DNA from: Streptomyces sp. NRRL B-1140 | Lineage (GTDB): Bacteria; Actinomycetota; Actinomycetes; Streptomycetales; Streptomycetaceae | Reading direction: 5' to 3' | DNA length: 42,164 bases | Assembly: GCF_001280065.1 (NCBI RefSeq) | Contig: NZ_LGEA01000117.1 | Location: 1 to 42,164 of the forward strand | In this document: positions 15,764-25,063 of the stretch, one piece after another | Layout: every line of letters begins with the position of its first letter | Numbering within the stretch: the first letter of the stretch is position 1 | The notes under the pieces: generated by a model | What the model was told of the DNA's origin: nothing | What the model saw: the letters and a program-made list of their open reading frames with translations, nothing else | Databases searched by the model: none | Made by a program: the position numbers and the translations under genes

Positions 15764-17173
15764 ATGGCTGCCCGTACGAAGACCACCAAGGACCGTCCGT
15801 CCTACCGCTGCACGGAGTGCGGCTGGCAGACGGCGAAGTGGCTCGGCCGCTGCCCCGAGTGCCAGGCCTGGGGGACGGTCGAGGAGTACGGCGCGCCCGC
15901 GGTCCGGACGACGACACCGGGCCGGGTCACCACCTCCGCCCTGCCCATCGGCCAGGTGGACGGACGGCAGGCCACCGCCCGCCCCACCGGCGTGCCCGAG
16001 CTGGACCGCGTGCTCGGCGGCGGGCTGGTGCCCGGCGCGGTGGTGCTGGTCGCGGGCGAGCCGGGGGTCGGCAAGTCCACGCTGCTGCTCGACGTGGCGG
16101 CCAAGTCCGCGAGCGACGAGCACCGCACGCTGTACGTCACGGGCGAGGAGTCGGCGAGCCAGGTCCGGCTGCGCGCCGACCGCATCGGCGCCATCGACGA
16201 CCACCTGTACCTGGCGGCCGAGACGGATCTGGCCGCGGTGCTGGGCCACTTGGACGCGGTGAAGCCGTCGCTGCTGATCATGGACTCGGTGCAGACGGTG
16301 GCCTCTCCCGAGATCGACGGCGCGCCCGGCGGCATGGCCCAGGTGCGGGAGGTCGCGGGCGCCCTCATCCGGGCCTCCAAGGAACGCGGCATGTCCACGC
16401 TGCTGGTGGGCCACGTCACCAAGGACGGCGCGATCGCGGGGCCGCGCCTGCTGGAGCACCTCGTGGACGTCGTCCTGCACTTCGAGGGCGACCGGCACGC
16501 CCGCCTGCGTCTGGTGCGCGGCGTCAAGAACCGCTACGGCACCACCGACGAGGTCGGCTGCTTCGAGCTGCACGACGAGGGCATCACGGGCCTCGCCGAC
16601 CCGAGCGGGCTCTTCCTGACCCGCCGGGCCGAACCGGTCCCGGGCACCTGCCTGACCGTCACCCTGGAGGGCCGCCGCCCGCTGGTCGCCGAGGTCCAGG
16701 CGCTCACGGTCGACTCGCAGATCCCCTCCCCGCGCCGCACCACCTCGGGCCTGGAGACCTCCCGCGTCTCGATGATGCTCGCGGTGCTGGAACAGCGCGG
16801 GCGGATCAGCGCCTTGGGCAAAAGGGACATCTACTCCGCGACGGTCGGCGGTGTGAAGCTCTCGGAGCCGGCCGCTGACCTGGCCGTCGCCCTCGCCCTG
16901 GCGAGCGCCGCGAGTGACACACCTCTCCCGAAGAACCTCGTCGCGATCGGGGAAGTGGGCCTCGCGGGCGAGGTGAGACGCGTCACGGGCGTGCAGCGCA
17001 GACTGGCGGAAGCCCACCGTCTGGGCTTCACACATGCCCTGGTACCGGCCGATCCGGGCAAGGTCCCGCCGGGCATGAAGGTCCTGGAAGTCGCGGACAT
17101 AGGGGACGCCCTGCGGGTCCTCCCGCGCTCCCGTCGCCGAGAGGCCCCACAGGACCAGGAGGGTCGCCGGTAG
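15764..17173 (+). CDS. radA: DNA repair protein RadA
   Basis: The 469-aa RecA-like DnaB-type helicase acts in branch migration during recombinational repair. A zinc finger lies at C16, C19, C30 and C33. Walker A is GEPGVGKST at 98-106, the KNRYG motif (usually KNRFG) is near 253, and a Lon-protease-like C-terminal domain follows. The ATG at 15764 lies 7 nt after TACGGT (15751-15756) and matches the family N-terminus; the longer frame is rejected. It is followed by disA after 80 nt, a common bacterial pairing in which RadA is linked to DisA. Confidence 0.96.
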   Translation: MAARTKTTKDRPSYRCTECGWQTAKWLGRCPECQAWGTVEEYGAPAVRTTTPGRVTTSALPIGQVDGRQATARPTGVPELDRVLGGGLVPGAVVLVAGEPGVGKSTLLLDVAAKSASDEHRTLYVTGEESASQVRLRADRIGAIDDHLYLAAETDLAAVLGHLDAVKPSLLIMDSVQTVASPEIDGAPGGMAQVREVAGALIRASKERGMSTLLVGHVTKDGAIAGPRLLEHLVDVVLHFEGDRHARLRLVRGVKNRYGTTDEVGCFELHDEGITGLADPSGLFLTRRAEPVPGTCLTVTLEGRRPLVAEVQALTVDSQIPSPRRTTSGLETSRVSMMLAVLEQRGRISALGKRDIYSATVGGVKLSEPAADLAVALALASAASDTPLPKNLVAIGEVGLAGEVRRVTGVQRRLAEAHRLGFTHALVPADPGKVPPGMKVLEVADIGDALRVLPRSRRREAPQDQEGRR

Positions 17174-17253
17174 ACTTTGCCCTGGTCTCGCCCGTCCGTG
17201 CGAACCGAGCGCGCGACACGGGGGCGCCCAGAACCTGCGACCGGAGGAGTGCA

Positions 17254-18378
17254 GTGGCAGCCAACGACCGGGCATCGGCTCCCGGAAAGTCCGGCGGGAG
17301 TGCCGGTACCGATGGCCTGATGCGCGCCTCCCTGAGCGCCGTGGCACCCGGCACCAGCCTGCGTGACGGCCTGGAGCGGGTGCTCCGCGGCAACACCGGC
17401 GGGCTCATCGTGCTCGGCTCCGACAAGACGGTCGAGGCGCTGTGCAGCGGCGGTTTCGTCCTGGACGTCGAGTTCACCGCGACCCGTCTGCGCGAGCTGT
17501 GCAAGCTGGACGGCGGCATCGTGCTGTCCTCGGATCTGTCGAAGATCCTGCGCGCCGGCGTGCAGCTGGTCCCGGACCCGACGATCCCCACGGAGGAGAC
17601 GGGCACCCGGCACCGCACCGCCGACCGCGTCAGCAAGCAGGTCGGCTTCCCTGTGGTCTCCGTCTCCCAGTCGATGCGGCTGATCGCCCTGTACGTCGAC
17701 GGCCAGCGCCGCGTCCTGGAGGACTCCGCGGCGATCCTGTCCCGCGCCAACCAGGCCCTCGCGACCCTGGAGCGCTACAAGCTCCGTCTCGACGAGGTGG
17801 CGGGCACCCTGTCGGCGCTGGAGATCGAGGACCTGGTGACCGTCCGGGACGTCTCGGCGGTCGCCCAGCGTCTGGAGATGGTCCGCCGCATCGCCACGGA
17901 GATCGCCGAGTACGTGGTGGAGCTGGGCACGGACGGCCGGCTGCTGGCCCTCCAGCTCGACGAGTTGATCGCGGGCGTGGAGCCCGAGCGCGAGCTGGTC
18001 GTGCGGGACTACGTCCCCGAGCCCACGGCCAAGCGCTCCCGCACGGTCGACGAGGCCCTCGCCGAACTCGACGCCCTCAGCCACGCCGAGCTCCTCGAAC
18101 TGACCACGGTGGCAAGGGCGTTGGGCTACACCGGCGCGCCCGAGACGCTGGACTCGGCGGTCTCCCCGCGCGGGTTCCGCCTGCTGGCCAAGGTGCCCCG
18201 GCTGCCCGGCGCGATCATCGACCGCCTGGTCGAGCACTTCGGCGGGCTGCAGAAGCTGCTCGCCGCGAGCGTGGACGACCTGCAGACGGTGGACGGCGTG
18301 GGCGAGGCCCGGGCGCGCAGTGTCCGCGAGGGCCTGTCGCGGCTGGCGGAGTCGTCGATTCTGGAGCGGTACGTGTAG
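17254..18378 (+). CDS. disA: DNA integrity scanning protein, diadenylate cyclase
   Basis: The 374-aa DisA makes c-di-AMP from two ATP and senses branched DNA. The DAC domain is N-terminal, with the active-site motif [10 protein letters not shown] near 86-95 (DGA in most homologues, Gly here) and RHRTA at 119-123. A helical spine and a C-terminal helix-hairpin-helix ([27 protein letters not shown]) follow. The GTG start at 17254 sits behind GGAGGAG. It should form a unit with radA. The product probably controls wall-remodelling and potassium genes, but no c-di-AMP riboswitch is visible in this window. Confidence 0.96.
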   Translation: MAANDRASAPGKSGGSAGTDGLMRASLSAVAPGTSLRDGLERVLRGNTGGLIVLGSDKTVEALCSGGFVLDVEFTATRLRELCKLDGGIVLSSDLSKILRAGVQLVPDPTIPTEETGTRHRTADRVSKQVGFPVVSVSQSMRLIALYVDGQRRVLEDSAAILSRANQALATLERYKLRLDEVAGTLSALEIEDLVTVRDVSAVAQRLEMVRRIATEIAEYVVELGTDGRLLALQLDELIAGVEPERELVVRDYVPEPTAKRSRTVDEALAELDALSHAELLELTTVARALGYTGAPETLDSAVSPRGFRLLAKVPRLPGAIIDRLVEHFGGLQKLLAASVDDLQTVDGVGEARARSVREGLSRLAESSILERYV

Positions 18379-18408
18379 CGACGCGCAGGATCCCGTGTTC
18401 GAACGGCT

Positions 18409-18442
18409 GAGGGCGGTACCCGGAGAAAGAGGTACCGCCCTC
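18409..18442 (+). terminator. Terminator after disA
   Basis: A 12-bp perfect stem (GAGGGCGGTACC and its complement) with a 10-nt loop begins 31 nt after the disA stop. It could also serve the convergent WYL gene. Confidence 0.75.
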
Positions 18443-18575
18443 GGACGGTTCCGCCGCGGCCTCTCGTTCGGTTGTTCGCTCGCTGCCCGGCGCCTGCCGC
18501 TGGTTCAACTGCCCGGGCTACGCCGCCGGGAGCCAGCCGGCCGGAGGCGGGCCGCCGGGCCCTGGGTGTCGCGGG

Positions 18576-19541
18576 TCAGGACGTTGGTGACGACGCATAG
18601 TGGCGGGCAAGATCGGTGGCGAGGTCGCGAAGGTGAGCCCTGGCTTCGGTGGGGCCGTGCACAGTGATGGCGCTCCCGAACGGCAGTAGTGCTCGCACGT
18701 CCTCAAGATGCAGGAAGCGGATCGTTACCTTGCGGCCGGTGGCGGATTCTTCCTTGTCGTCCAAGACGAGTCGTAGGCCGAAGATCCGTTGGGCTCGCTC
18801 GATCTGGGTCCGGTCGATGGTGGCGCTGACCTCGATCGCGTGGTTGTGTTCCCATCGGTCGACGAGCGCGGCAGCAACGGTGGCCAGGGTCTGACTTTCG
18901 CGGATCCGTCGTGGCCGGTCGACTTCCTGCCACGTCGTGATCCGTTCGAGTCGGTACATCCGTGGCACTCGGGCACAGTCGGCGACGAGGTACCAGGTGC
19001 CGGCCTTGGCGAACAGCCCGTAGGGATCCACGACCAGGTCGCGTGGGCTTGATTCGCGTGGGCTGTCGTACTGGATCCGTAGCCGGTGACCTCGCCGCAC
19101 TGCGCCGATCAGCGAAGCCGGAGTCGTGTCGAAAGCCCGTGCCTGACGCCAGGGACGGCTGTCCACGTGCACCACGTCGGTGAGGGGCAGGAGTTCATGA
19201 ACTCGATGTCCCTGTGTAGCGGCGACCTTGGAAAGCGCGCGCCGGCTTGCCACGGATGCGTCGAGCTCCGCGCGTTGCTTCTCGTCCAGCCCGGTGAGCG
19301 ACAGATGATCACGCTCGTCCGGTGTGAGTCGCGTGAGGTCGAGTCCAGAACCGGGCAGCATGATCACGCCTCCGAGGCGGCCCCGGTGTGCGGTCACCGA
19401 CAGACCGGCGTCACGGAGCCAGTTCAGGTCACGGGTGACGGTTCGAAGGGACACCCCGAGCGCTGAGGCGAGTTCCCGTGTGGTCACGGCATCCCTCGAT
19501 GTGAGGAGCAGCATGAGGGTGAAGAAGCGGTCTGGGGTCAC
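18576..19541 (-). CDS. WYL-domain (DeoR-type HTH) transcriptional regulator
   Basis: The 321-aa protein has an N-terminal winged helix-turn-helix (VTTRELASALGVSLRTVTRDLNWLRDAG, residues about 18-45) and a WYL domain (GLFAKAGTWYLVADC near 173-188) with the following RLERI element. This class binds effectors or nucleic acids through the WYL domain. The GTG start at 19541 gives the full HTH. It is divergent from a VOC gene 92 nt away, so it probably controls that gene and itself. Codon use here is less GC-biased than in neighbours, hinting at acquisition. Confidence 0.88.
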   Translation of the reverse strand: MTPDRFFTLMLLLTSRDAVTTRELASALGVSLRTVTRDLNWLRDAGLSVTAHRGRLGGVIMLPGSGLDLTRLTPDERDHLSLTGLDEKQRAELDASVASRRALSKVAATQGHRVHELLPLTDVVHVDSRPWRQARAFDTTPASLIGAVRRGHRLRIQYDSPRESSPRDLVVDPYGLFAKAGTWYLVADCARVPRMYRLERITTWQEVDRPRRIRESQTLATVAAALVDRWEHNHAIEVSATIDRTQIERAQRIFGLRLVLDDKEESATGRKVTIRFLHLEDVRALLPFGSAITVHGPTEARAHLRDLATDLARHYASSPTS

Positions 19542-19633
19542 GCACCGATTTACTCAGGAATTGCGACACGATGCGGCGCATATCCCGGTCAGGCTGGTGG
19601 ATGCGTATTCGCCACCTGTGAGAAGGAACAACC

Positions 19634-19999
19634 ATGACCAGATCCGTCGTGTCCATCGTCTACGTGAACGACGCTCCCACCGCAGCTCGTTTCTACGGCG
19701 ACCTCCTTGGCATGAGTCCCTCGTTCCAGACGCCGGGATACATCACCTTCGACCTCGGGCCAGGCGCTGACCTCGGTCTGTGGTCTGGCCAGTTCGAGGA
19801 TCTGTCACCGGACGTCCCGCGCACCAGTGAGGTGTGCCTGGCCATCGGCGGTGGGCCCGACGAGCTCCGAACGATCTACGACCTGTGGAAGTCCAAGGGC
19901 GTCACGATCCTGCGCGAGCCTCATGATGCGGGGTTCGGGCTGACCTTCCTCGCAGCCGATCCTGACGGAAACCGTATCCGCGTCGCACCGAAGGACTGA
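19634..19999 (+). CDS. VOC family (glyoxalase/bleomycin resistance-like) protein
   Basis: A 121-aa single vicinal-oxygen-chelate domain: VSIVYVNDAPTAARFYGDLLGM at the start and FGLTFLAADPDGNRIRV at the end, the two halves of the paired beta-alpha-beta fold. The ATG at 19634 follows GAGAAGGA. The function may be ring cleavage, isomerisation or drug binding; metal ligands cannot be assigned with confidence. It is divergent from the WYL regulator, which is its likely controller. Confidence 0.85.
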   Translation: MTRSVVSIVYVNDAPTAARFYGDLLGMSPSFQTPGYITFDLGPGADLGLWSGQFEDLSPDVPRTSEVCLAIGGGPDELRTIYDLWKSKGVTILREPHDAGFGLTFLAADPDGNRIRVAPKD

Positions 20000-20062
20000 A
20001 AGGCCGCAATGCGGCAGGCGCAGTCGGGAGGGACTCTGCTGGTGCTGGTAGAACAGTGACCG

Positions 20063-20707
20063 GTGGGTATCCAGGAGCGCGAGCGCAAGATGTACCGGCC
20101 GCTGCGGCGGGCCGGCCTCGAGGTGATCCCGGACGCCGTTCCGGACGGCACGATGCCGTTCGTCTTCGGATATCGTCCCGAGGACATTGTCGGCCGCTTC
20201 TCCCACCGCTACGAGACCCCACGGCTCATCGAGCGTCTCAACGAGGACTGGTACGACCTGGCGGTATCCTCCGGCCTTCTCGACCACCAGCGCGAGTTCC
20301 TCGTCCGGCTTCCCCACGGCACCCACACGCACCAAGCCGTCCTGCGTAGGCAGAACCAGCACTATGGCCGCCGTGCCGCACCGGAGGTCTGGACCCGGGT
20401 CAGGCTCCTGGACCGCTGGGACATCATGGGCCGGGGTGCGGCATCGGCGTTCCTCGGCATACGGGCGGGCCACCCGGGCTTCGGCATGATGGCGCTCGAC
20501 AGCAGCGTGTACATCAGCTGCTCGACGGGCGAGGCCGGTGTCGACGTGAGCGCAGTGGCCCACCCGGCCCGCTCTGAGAATGTCCTTCAGTACCTGGAGT
20601 GGTACGCGCATTGGGACTATCCCCGCGCCGACAAGGAGTTGCAGAGGCGGATCGCCGTCTGGCTCGCGGGCCGCGCACCTGATGCCATCAGCAGTTCCGA
20701 CCGATGA
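20063..20707 (+). CDS. Unrecognised 214-aa protein
   Basis: The reading runs from GTG 20063 (an ATG at 20090 is an alternative). The protein is soluble, rich in Arg, Trp and Tyr, with no signal peptide or membrane segment. I recognise no domain; noticeable stretches are FVFGYRPEDIVGRFSHRYE, FLVRLPHGTHTHQAVL and LEWYAHWDYPRADKELQ. It follows the VOC gene by 63 nt on the same strand and may be cotranscribed. It may be accessory DNA between disA and mutY. Confidence 0.6.
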   Translation: MGIQERERKMYRPLRRAGLEVIPDAVPDGTMPFVFGYRPEDIVGRFSHRYETPRLIERLNEDWYDLAVSSGLLDHQREFLVRLPHGTHTHQAVLRRQNQHYGRRAAPEVWTRVRLLDRWDIMGRGAASAFLGIRAGHPGFGMMALDSSVYISCSTGEAGVDVSAVAHPARSENVLQYLEWYAHWDYPRADKELQRRIAVWLAGRAPDAISSSDR

Positions 20708-20855
20708 CCGCGCGGCCCCAGCGGCGAGGTCGGCAAAAGGTCGCCGTCCAGTTGATCAGGTGACTACGCCCATTCGGCAAGCACTGGTAGCGCTTCGTTA
20801 CGTGAGTGACCTCGCCCCCTGCAGACCAGCAGATCCGGCACCTGACGAAGCACTA

Positions 20856-21722
20856 CTAGTCGGCCGAGAGCACGAACGACGTCTGCACCTTCGCGAAGCC
20901 CGGGGCCTTGGCTTCCACCAGGTACGTGCCCGGCCCGGCCGAGCCGGCGGGAGGCGTGGCGCACTTGGGAGCGCTTTGCTTGCGGTCCCACTTCACGGTG
21001 TAGGTGATGTCGCTGCCGGCGGCGACCCGGTACAGCTGGTGCGCGGCGGACTTGGGGCAGTCCTCGGAGGACCAGTAGTCGTCGTCGCTGCTCGCCGGCG
21101 CGATGGTGAACACGGCGTTCTTGGGCCCGAGATCGATCTTGCAGTCGCTGCCGGAGACGTTCCTCACGGTCAGCAGGAACGTGGGCGTCTGCCCGGGGTC
21201 GTAGGTGTTGTGCCGGCTGCGCAGGCTGAACTTGACCGCGCTCGCGGTGCAGTTGGGCAGGGTGGAGCCGGACGGCAGGGTGTCGCCCGCGCCGATACCG
21301 CCCGCGGTGGCGCCGTTCGCCGAGCCGTCGTCGTCGCCCGCCCCCTCGGAGCCGGAACCGGAACCGTCGCCGGAACCGGAGCCGGAGCCGTCTCCCGACC
21401 CGTTCCCCGAGCCGTCACCGGAGCCGTCGCCGGAGCCGGACGAGGAGCCGCCGGGACCACCGGAACCGCCGCCGCCCGACTCGTCGCGCCCGCCGGGTGC
21501 CTGACTGATGGCCGGACCCGAGCTCGACGGTCCGGGCGTGATGGAAGGCGCGGGATTCTTGCCGTTGGCGCCGTTGTCACCGCCCTTGCCGCCCCCGCCG
21601 CCCATCATCACGATCCAGGTGGTCAGCAGCGCCAACACGGCGACCACACACACCAGTACGACCCTCCGACGCCAGTAGATGGAGGAGGGAAGCGGCCCGA
21701 CCGGATTGCGCAGAGATCCCAC
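20856..21722 (-). CDS. Membrane-anchored protein with Gly/Ser linker and extracytoplasmic domain
   Basis: From the GTG at 21722 (7 nt after TAAGGT, 21735-21730, so probably leaderless) the protein has 288 aa. It has a short cytoplasmic start, one transmembrane segment (VVLVCVVAVLALLTTWIVMM, about residues 19-38), a long disordered linker of SGDGSG-type repeats, and a beta-rich outer domain with six Cys residues (LPNCTAS, SGSDCKIDL, SEDCPKS, APKCATP among them), likely disulfide-bonded. The outer domain resembles small ligand-binding beta-sandwich domains. Two stop codons in tandem end it. Function unknown. Confidence 0.8.
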   Translation of the reverse strand: MGSLRNPVGPLPSSIYWRRRVVLVCVVAVLALLTTWIVMMGGGGGKGGDNGANGKNPAPSITPGPSSSGPAISQAPGGRDESGGGGSGGPGGSSSGSGDGSGDGSGNGSGDGSGSGSGDGSGSGSEGAGDDDGSANGATAGGIGAGDTLPSGSTLPNCTASAVKFSLRSRHNTYDPGQTPTFLLTVRNVSGSDCKIDLGPKNAVFTIAPASSDDDYWSSEDCPKSAAHQLYRVAAGSDITYTVKWDRKQSAPKCATPPAGSAGPGTYLVEAKAPGFAKVQTSFVLSAD

Positions 21723-21897
21723 GGCCCAAACCTTACGAGAGATCGGCACGCCAACCCGTGCCACCCGCCGCTCGAAGCGACAACTTTTCCGGATCATCAT
21801 CCCGGAAGTCGGCTTCCCGACCCCGTCTTTCGTCAGGTACGCGACCTGACGATCGCTGGGTGTGGCCGAACAGGCCATTCGCCTACCGTCCGTGAGC

Positions 21898-22538
21898 ATG
21901 GCCTTCCAGGACGCGACGCTCTACCGCGACATCACCGACTTCGCCCGGACCACCCCGTCGTGGGTACAACACGGAGCCGAGGCATGGACGGAGGCAGGAC
22001 TGCTCGTCTTTGTCGCACTGTTCACCGCCGGCTGGTGGCGCGCCCGCCGCGACAGTACCCGCGCGTTCGCGACAGCGGTCCTCGCACCTGCGGCCACGGC
22101 TGTGGCGTATGTGTGCGGTGAAGCACTCAAGTCCGTTGTCACGGAGGAACGTCCGTGCAGGGCGGTGACTGACGCGGCGGTGTCGCTGACCGGATGCCCG
22201 CCGCACGGCGACTGGTCCTTCCCGTCCAACCACGCCACGATCGCGGGCGCTTCGGCGGACGCCCTGGCCCTGGTTCGGCGTGCGCTGCTGTGGCTGACCG
22301 CCCCGCTCGCCCTGCTCATGGCCTCTCCAGGGTCTTCGTCGGCGTCCACTACCCGCACGACGTCTTGGCGGGCCTCGGACTCGGCGCACTCGTCGCCCTC
22401 GTCGCCGTACGGCTGAGCACCGAGCCGATGACCCGGCTGACCGAGGCGCTGCGCGCCTCCTCGGCACCGGCGGTGCGGTGGGTGCTGGGACCGGGTCAGG
22501 CGCTCGCCCCGCCGTACGAGACGGTCGCGCGCCGGTGA
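21898..22538 (+). pseudogene. PAP2-family phosphatase, frameshifted
   Basis: The protein has membrane segments and the phosphatidic acid phosphatase motifs: KSVVTEERP (first motif), PSNHA (second) and, in another frame, SRVFVGVHYPHDVLAG (third). The frame breaks near 22330: inserting one T after GCC would join LALLMA to FSRVFVGVHYPHD and give a full protein of about 213 aa ending at 22538. Without it the frame stops at 22416, losing the catalytic His of the third motif. The family dephosphorylates lipid carriers such as undecaprenyl pyrophosphate. The ATG at 21898 is 8 nt after TACCGT. It could be a base-calling error. Confidence 0.8.
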
Positions 22539-22609
22539 GCCGGGACGCACGGCGCGCAGCGCGACAGGGCGGCACGCGCGCCGCCCAACCGCTCCGCACG
22601 CGCGGCCGC

Positions 22610-23152
22610 TTACGACTCCACCAGCCCCGCCTCGTACGCCACGATCGCCGCCTGCACCCGGTTGCGTACGTCCAGCCGGTCCAGGACCGCGCTGACGTAG
22701 GCCTTCACGGTGCCCTCGACCAGGTGGAGCCGGGCGGCGATCTCCGGGTTGGACAGGCCCGCGCCGACCAATCCGAGCACCTCGCGCTCGCGAGGGCTCA
22801 GGACCGCCACCCGCGCGTGCCCGGGCCTCCCGGGTGAGGCGCCCGCCGCCGAGGCCCTCGTCGATGACGTACCGGGCCACCTTGGGCGAGAGGAACGCAG
22901 CCCCTGCGGGTAGGAGACGGTGAACAGGGCCGGGGCGGCGGCGAGACTCAAGGCCGCCACCAGCCCGAAGGCGACCAGAGGCAGCCGCCGGGACGCGGCG
23001 GCGGCCCCTGCCAGCACGACCACTCCGCCCACCTGCTGCCAGCCCGGCCGCGGCTCGTTCAGCCCGATCCGGTCCGCCGTGAGCGCCGGGACGGCGAGGG
23101 CGGCCCAGAGGAGGGCGCCACGGGCGAGGGAGGCTGGGCCGGGAGGTCGCAT
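22610..23152 (-). pseudogene. Two-component system remnant: kinase membrane part fused to LuxR HTH
   Basis: From ATG 23152 the frame encodes membrane helices like the N-terminus of NarL-type sensor kinases (LLWAALAVPALTADRIG, GGVVVLAGAA, LVAFGLVAALSLAAA). It then jumps at about 22913 into the late part of a response regulator and ends with a LuxR/NarL HTH (LSPREREVLGLVGAGLSNPE, then GTVKAYVSAVLDRLDVRNR). The kinase catalytic core and receiver domain are missing. Between junction and HTH, the conserved FLSPKVARYVIDEGL is in a different frame, so there is also a frameshift near 22815-22830. I read this as a decayed gene pair joined by deletion. Confidence 0.75.
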
Positions 23153-23271
23153 GCGCTTGACGCTACAAGCGCCCGGCACGCCCGCACTGCTGTCGATCGT
23201 CAGGTAGCTGCCTCCTTCACGGGTGGCGGTTCAACCGAACAGGCACCTCTGCGTGGCACCATCGAGAGGCC

Positions 23272-24240
23272 ATGACTGCTCCCACGAAACCCCCGCACCC
23301 CACCGCCGCCTCCCCCTCCGCCCCCTCCGGCACCTCCACCGGCGACACTCCCCCGGGCCCGGCCCTCGGAGAGAACCTGCACTCCCCCGTCATCGACTGG
23401 TTCGGCGAGAACGCCCGTGACCTGCCGTGGCGGCGCCCCGAGGCCGGGGCGTGGGGAGTGATGGTCAGCGAGTTCATGCTGCAGCAGACGCCGGTGAGCC
23501 GTGTGCTGCCCGTCTACGAGCAGTGGCTGGAGCGCTGGCCACGGCCGGCCGACCTGGCCAAGGAGGCGCCCGGCGAGGCCGTTCGCGCCTGGGGGCGGCT
23601 CGGCTACCCCCGCCGCGCGCTGCGGCTGCACGGCGCCGCCGTCGCCATAACCGAACGGCACGGCGGTGACGTACCGGCCGACCACGCCCAGCTGCTCGCA
23701 CTGCCCGGCATCGGCGAGTACACGGCGGCCGCCGTCGCCTCCTTCGCCTATGGGCAGCGGCACCCGGTGCTGGACACCAACGTCCGCCGGGTCTTCGCCC
23801 GCGCGGTCACCGGTGTGCAGTACCCGCCGAACGCCACCACCGCCGCCGAGCGCCGGCTGGCCCGCGCGCTGCTGCCCGAGGACGAGCCGACCGCCGCCCG
23901 CTGGGCCGCCGCCTCCATGGAGCTGGGCGCGCTGGTGTGCACGGCGAAGAGCGAGTCGTGTCACCGCTGCCCGATCGCCGCGCAGTGCGCGTGGCGGCTG
24001 GCGGGCAAGCCGGAGCACGAGGGGCCGCCCCGCCGGGGCCAGACGTACGCGGGCACCGACCGTCAGGTGCGCGGGCGGCTGCTGGCCGTGCTGCGGGAGG
24101 CCCCCGGACCCGTACCGCAGGCGGCTCTGGACCGGGTGTGGCACGAGCCGGTGCAGCGGGCCCGCGCCCTGGACGGTCTCGTCGCCGACGGCCTGGTGGA
24201 GCCGCTGGCGGGCGGTTCGTACCGGCTGCCGCTGACCTGA
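23272..24240 (+). CDS. mutY: A/G-specific adenine glycosylase
   Basis: The 322-aa enzyme removes adenine mispaired with 8-oxoguanine. Catalytic Glu is E67 (MVSEFMLQQTP) and Asp D168 (VLDTNVRR), with the helix-hairpin-helix LPGIGEYTAAAV at 144-155. The 4Fe-4S cluster Cys are C223, C230, C233 and C239 (C-x6-C-x2-C-x5-C). The C-terminal NUDIX-like domain is absent, replaced by a short winged-helix-like stretch, which is usual in actinobacteria. The ATG at 23272 follows GAGAGG. The first roughly 33 residues are a Pro/Thr/Ser-rich extension. Confidence 0.93.
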   Translation: MTAPTKPPHPTAASPSAPSGTSTGDTPPGPALGENLHSPVIDWFGENARDLPWRRPEAGAWGVMVSEFMLQQTPVSRVLPVYEQWLERWPRPADLAKEAPGEAVRAWGRLGYPRRALRLHGAAVAITERHGGDVPADHAQLLALPGIGEYTAAAVASFAYGQRHPVLDTNVRRVFARAVTGVQYPPNATTAAERRLARALLPEDEPTAARWAAASMELGALVCTAKSESCHRCPIAAQCAWRLAGKPEHEGPPRRGQTYAGTDRQVRGRLLAVLREAPGPVPQAALDRVWHEPVQRARALDGLVADGLVEPLAGGSYRLPLT

Positions 24241-24523
24241 CGTACAGGCAGGTCACAGCCGCGGACCGGCGTCCGTAACAGAGACCGGGTGGACAAATCA
24301 CCCCTAACCAGCCTCAACACCCCCACCGCCCTACCCCGTTCGGATTTCCGTTACACAACCGACGGACAGCCGAGTGCTGGCCGCAGGCTGCTTCGGACAG
24401 TGCCGTGACAACGCCTCCGTACCTTCAGATGCGTTCCCGCAGAACAGGGGACGACTGAAGACCACAGCAGTGCACGGGCGGCGGGGAGCCGGCCCGAAAC
24501 GGGGAAACGGGAGGCGGTTCACC
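24241..24523 (+). promoter_or_regulatory. sigE upstream region
   Basis: This 283-bp gap must hold the sigE promoter, which in S. coelicolor is activated by phosphorylated CseB. The sequence shows two direct copies of CGGACAG (24363-24369 and 24394-24400), 31 bp apart and so on the same helix face, upstream of a TACCTT (24417-24422 region). These are candidate regulator sites, not established ones. No small ORF looks convincing here. Confidence 0.35.
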
Positions 24524-25063
24524 ATGGCGCAGGGCGAGGTGCTCGAGTTCGAGGAGTACGTCCGCACCCGGCAGGACGCGCTGCTGCGCAGTGCCCGCCG
24601 CCTGGTACCGGACCCGACCGACGCGCAGGACCTGCTGCAGACGGCGCTGGTCCGGACCTACGGCCGGTGGGAGACCATCGAGGACAAGCGGCTGGCCGAC
24701 GCCTACCTGCGCCGGGTGATGATCAACACCCGCACGGAGTGGTGGCGGGCGCGGAAGCTGGAGGAGGTCCCGACCGAGCAGCTCCCGGACGCCTCGGTCG
24801 ACGACGCCACCGAGCAGCACGCGGACCGCGCCCTGCTCATGGACGTCCTGAAGGTCCTCGCCCCGAAGCAGCGCAGTGTCGTGGTGCTGCGACACTGGGA
24901 GCAGATGTCCACGGAGGAGACGGCCGCCGCCCTCGGCATGTCGGCCGGAACGGTCAAGAGCACGCTGCACCGGGCGCTCGCCCGGCTCCGCGAGGAGCTG
25001 GAGTCCCGCGATCTGGACGCACGCGCGCTGGAGCGTGAGGAGCGGGAGCGGTGCGCGGCCTGA
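24524..25063 (+). CDS. sigE: ECF sigma factor SigE
   Basis: The 179-aa group IV sigma factor directs cell-envelope stress genes in Streptomyces. Region 2 covers about residues 10-80 (DAQDLLQTALVRTYGRW, then DAYLRRVMINTRTEWWR) and region 4 about 115-165 (LAPKQRSVVVLRHWEQMSTEETAAALGMSAGTVKS in two parts). The ATG at 24524 follows GGGAGG; the longer frame is rejected. It is first in the sigE-cseA-cseB-cseC operon. Unlike most ECF factors it is controlled through its transcription by CseB/CseC rather than by a cognate anti-sigma factor. Confidence 0.96.
   Translation: MAQGEVLEFEEYVRTRQDALLRSARRLVPDPTDAQDLLQTALVRTYGRWETIEDKRLADAYLRRVMINTRTEWWRARKLEEVPTEQLPDASVDDATEQHADRALLMDVLKVLAPKQRSVVVLRHWEQMSTEETAAALGMSAGTVKSTLHRALARLREELESRDLDARALEREERERCAA

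Noticed and set aside
18380..18408. GTTCGAAC resembling a tRNA T-loop after disA
   Set aside because: No acceptor or anticodon stem can be built around it.
21330..21480. Repeats of GAGCCGTCGCCGGA type
   Set aside because: They encode the Gly/Ser/Asp linker of the membrane-anchored protein; low-complexity coding sequence.
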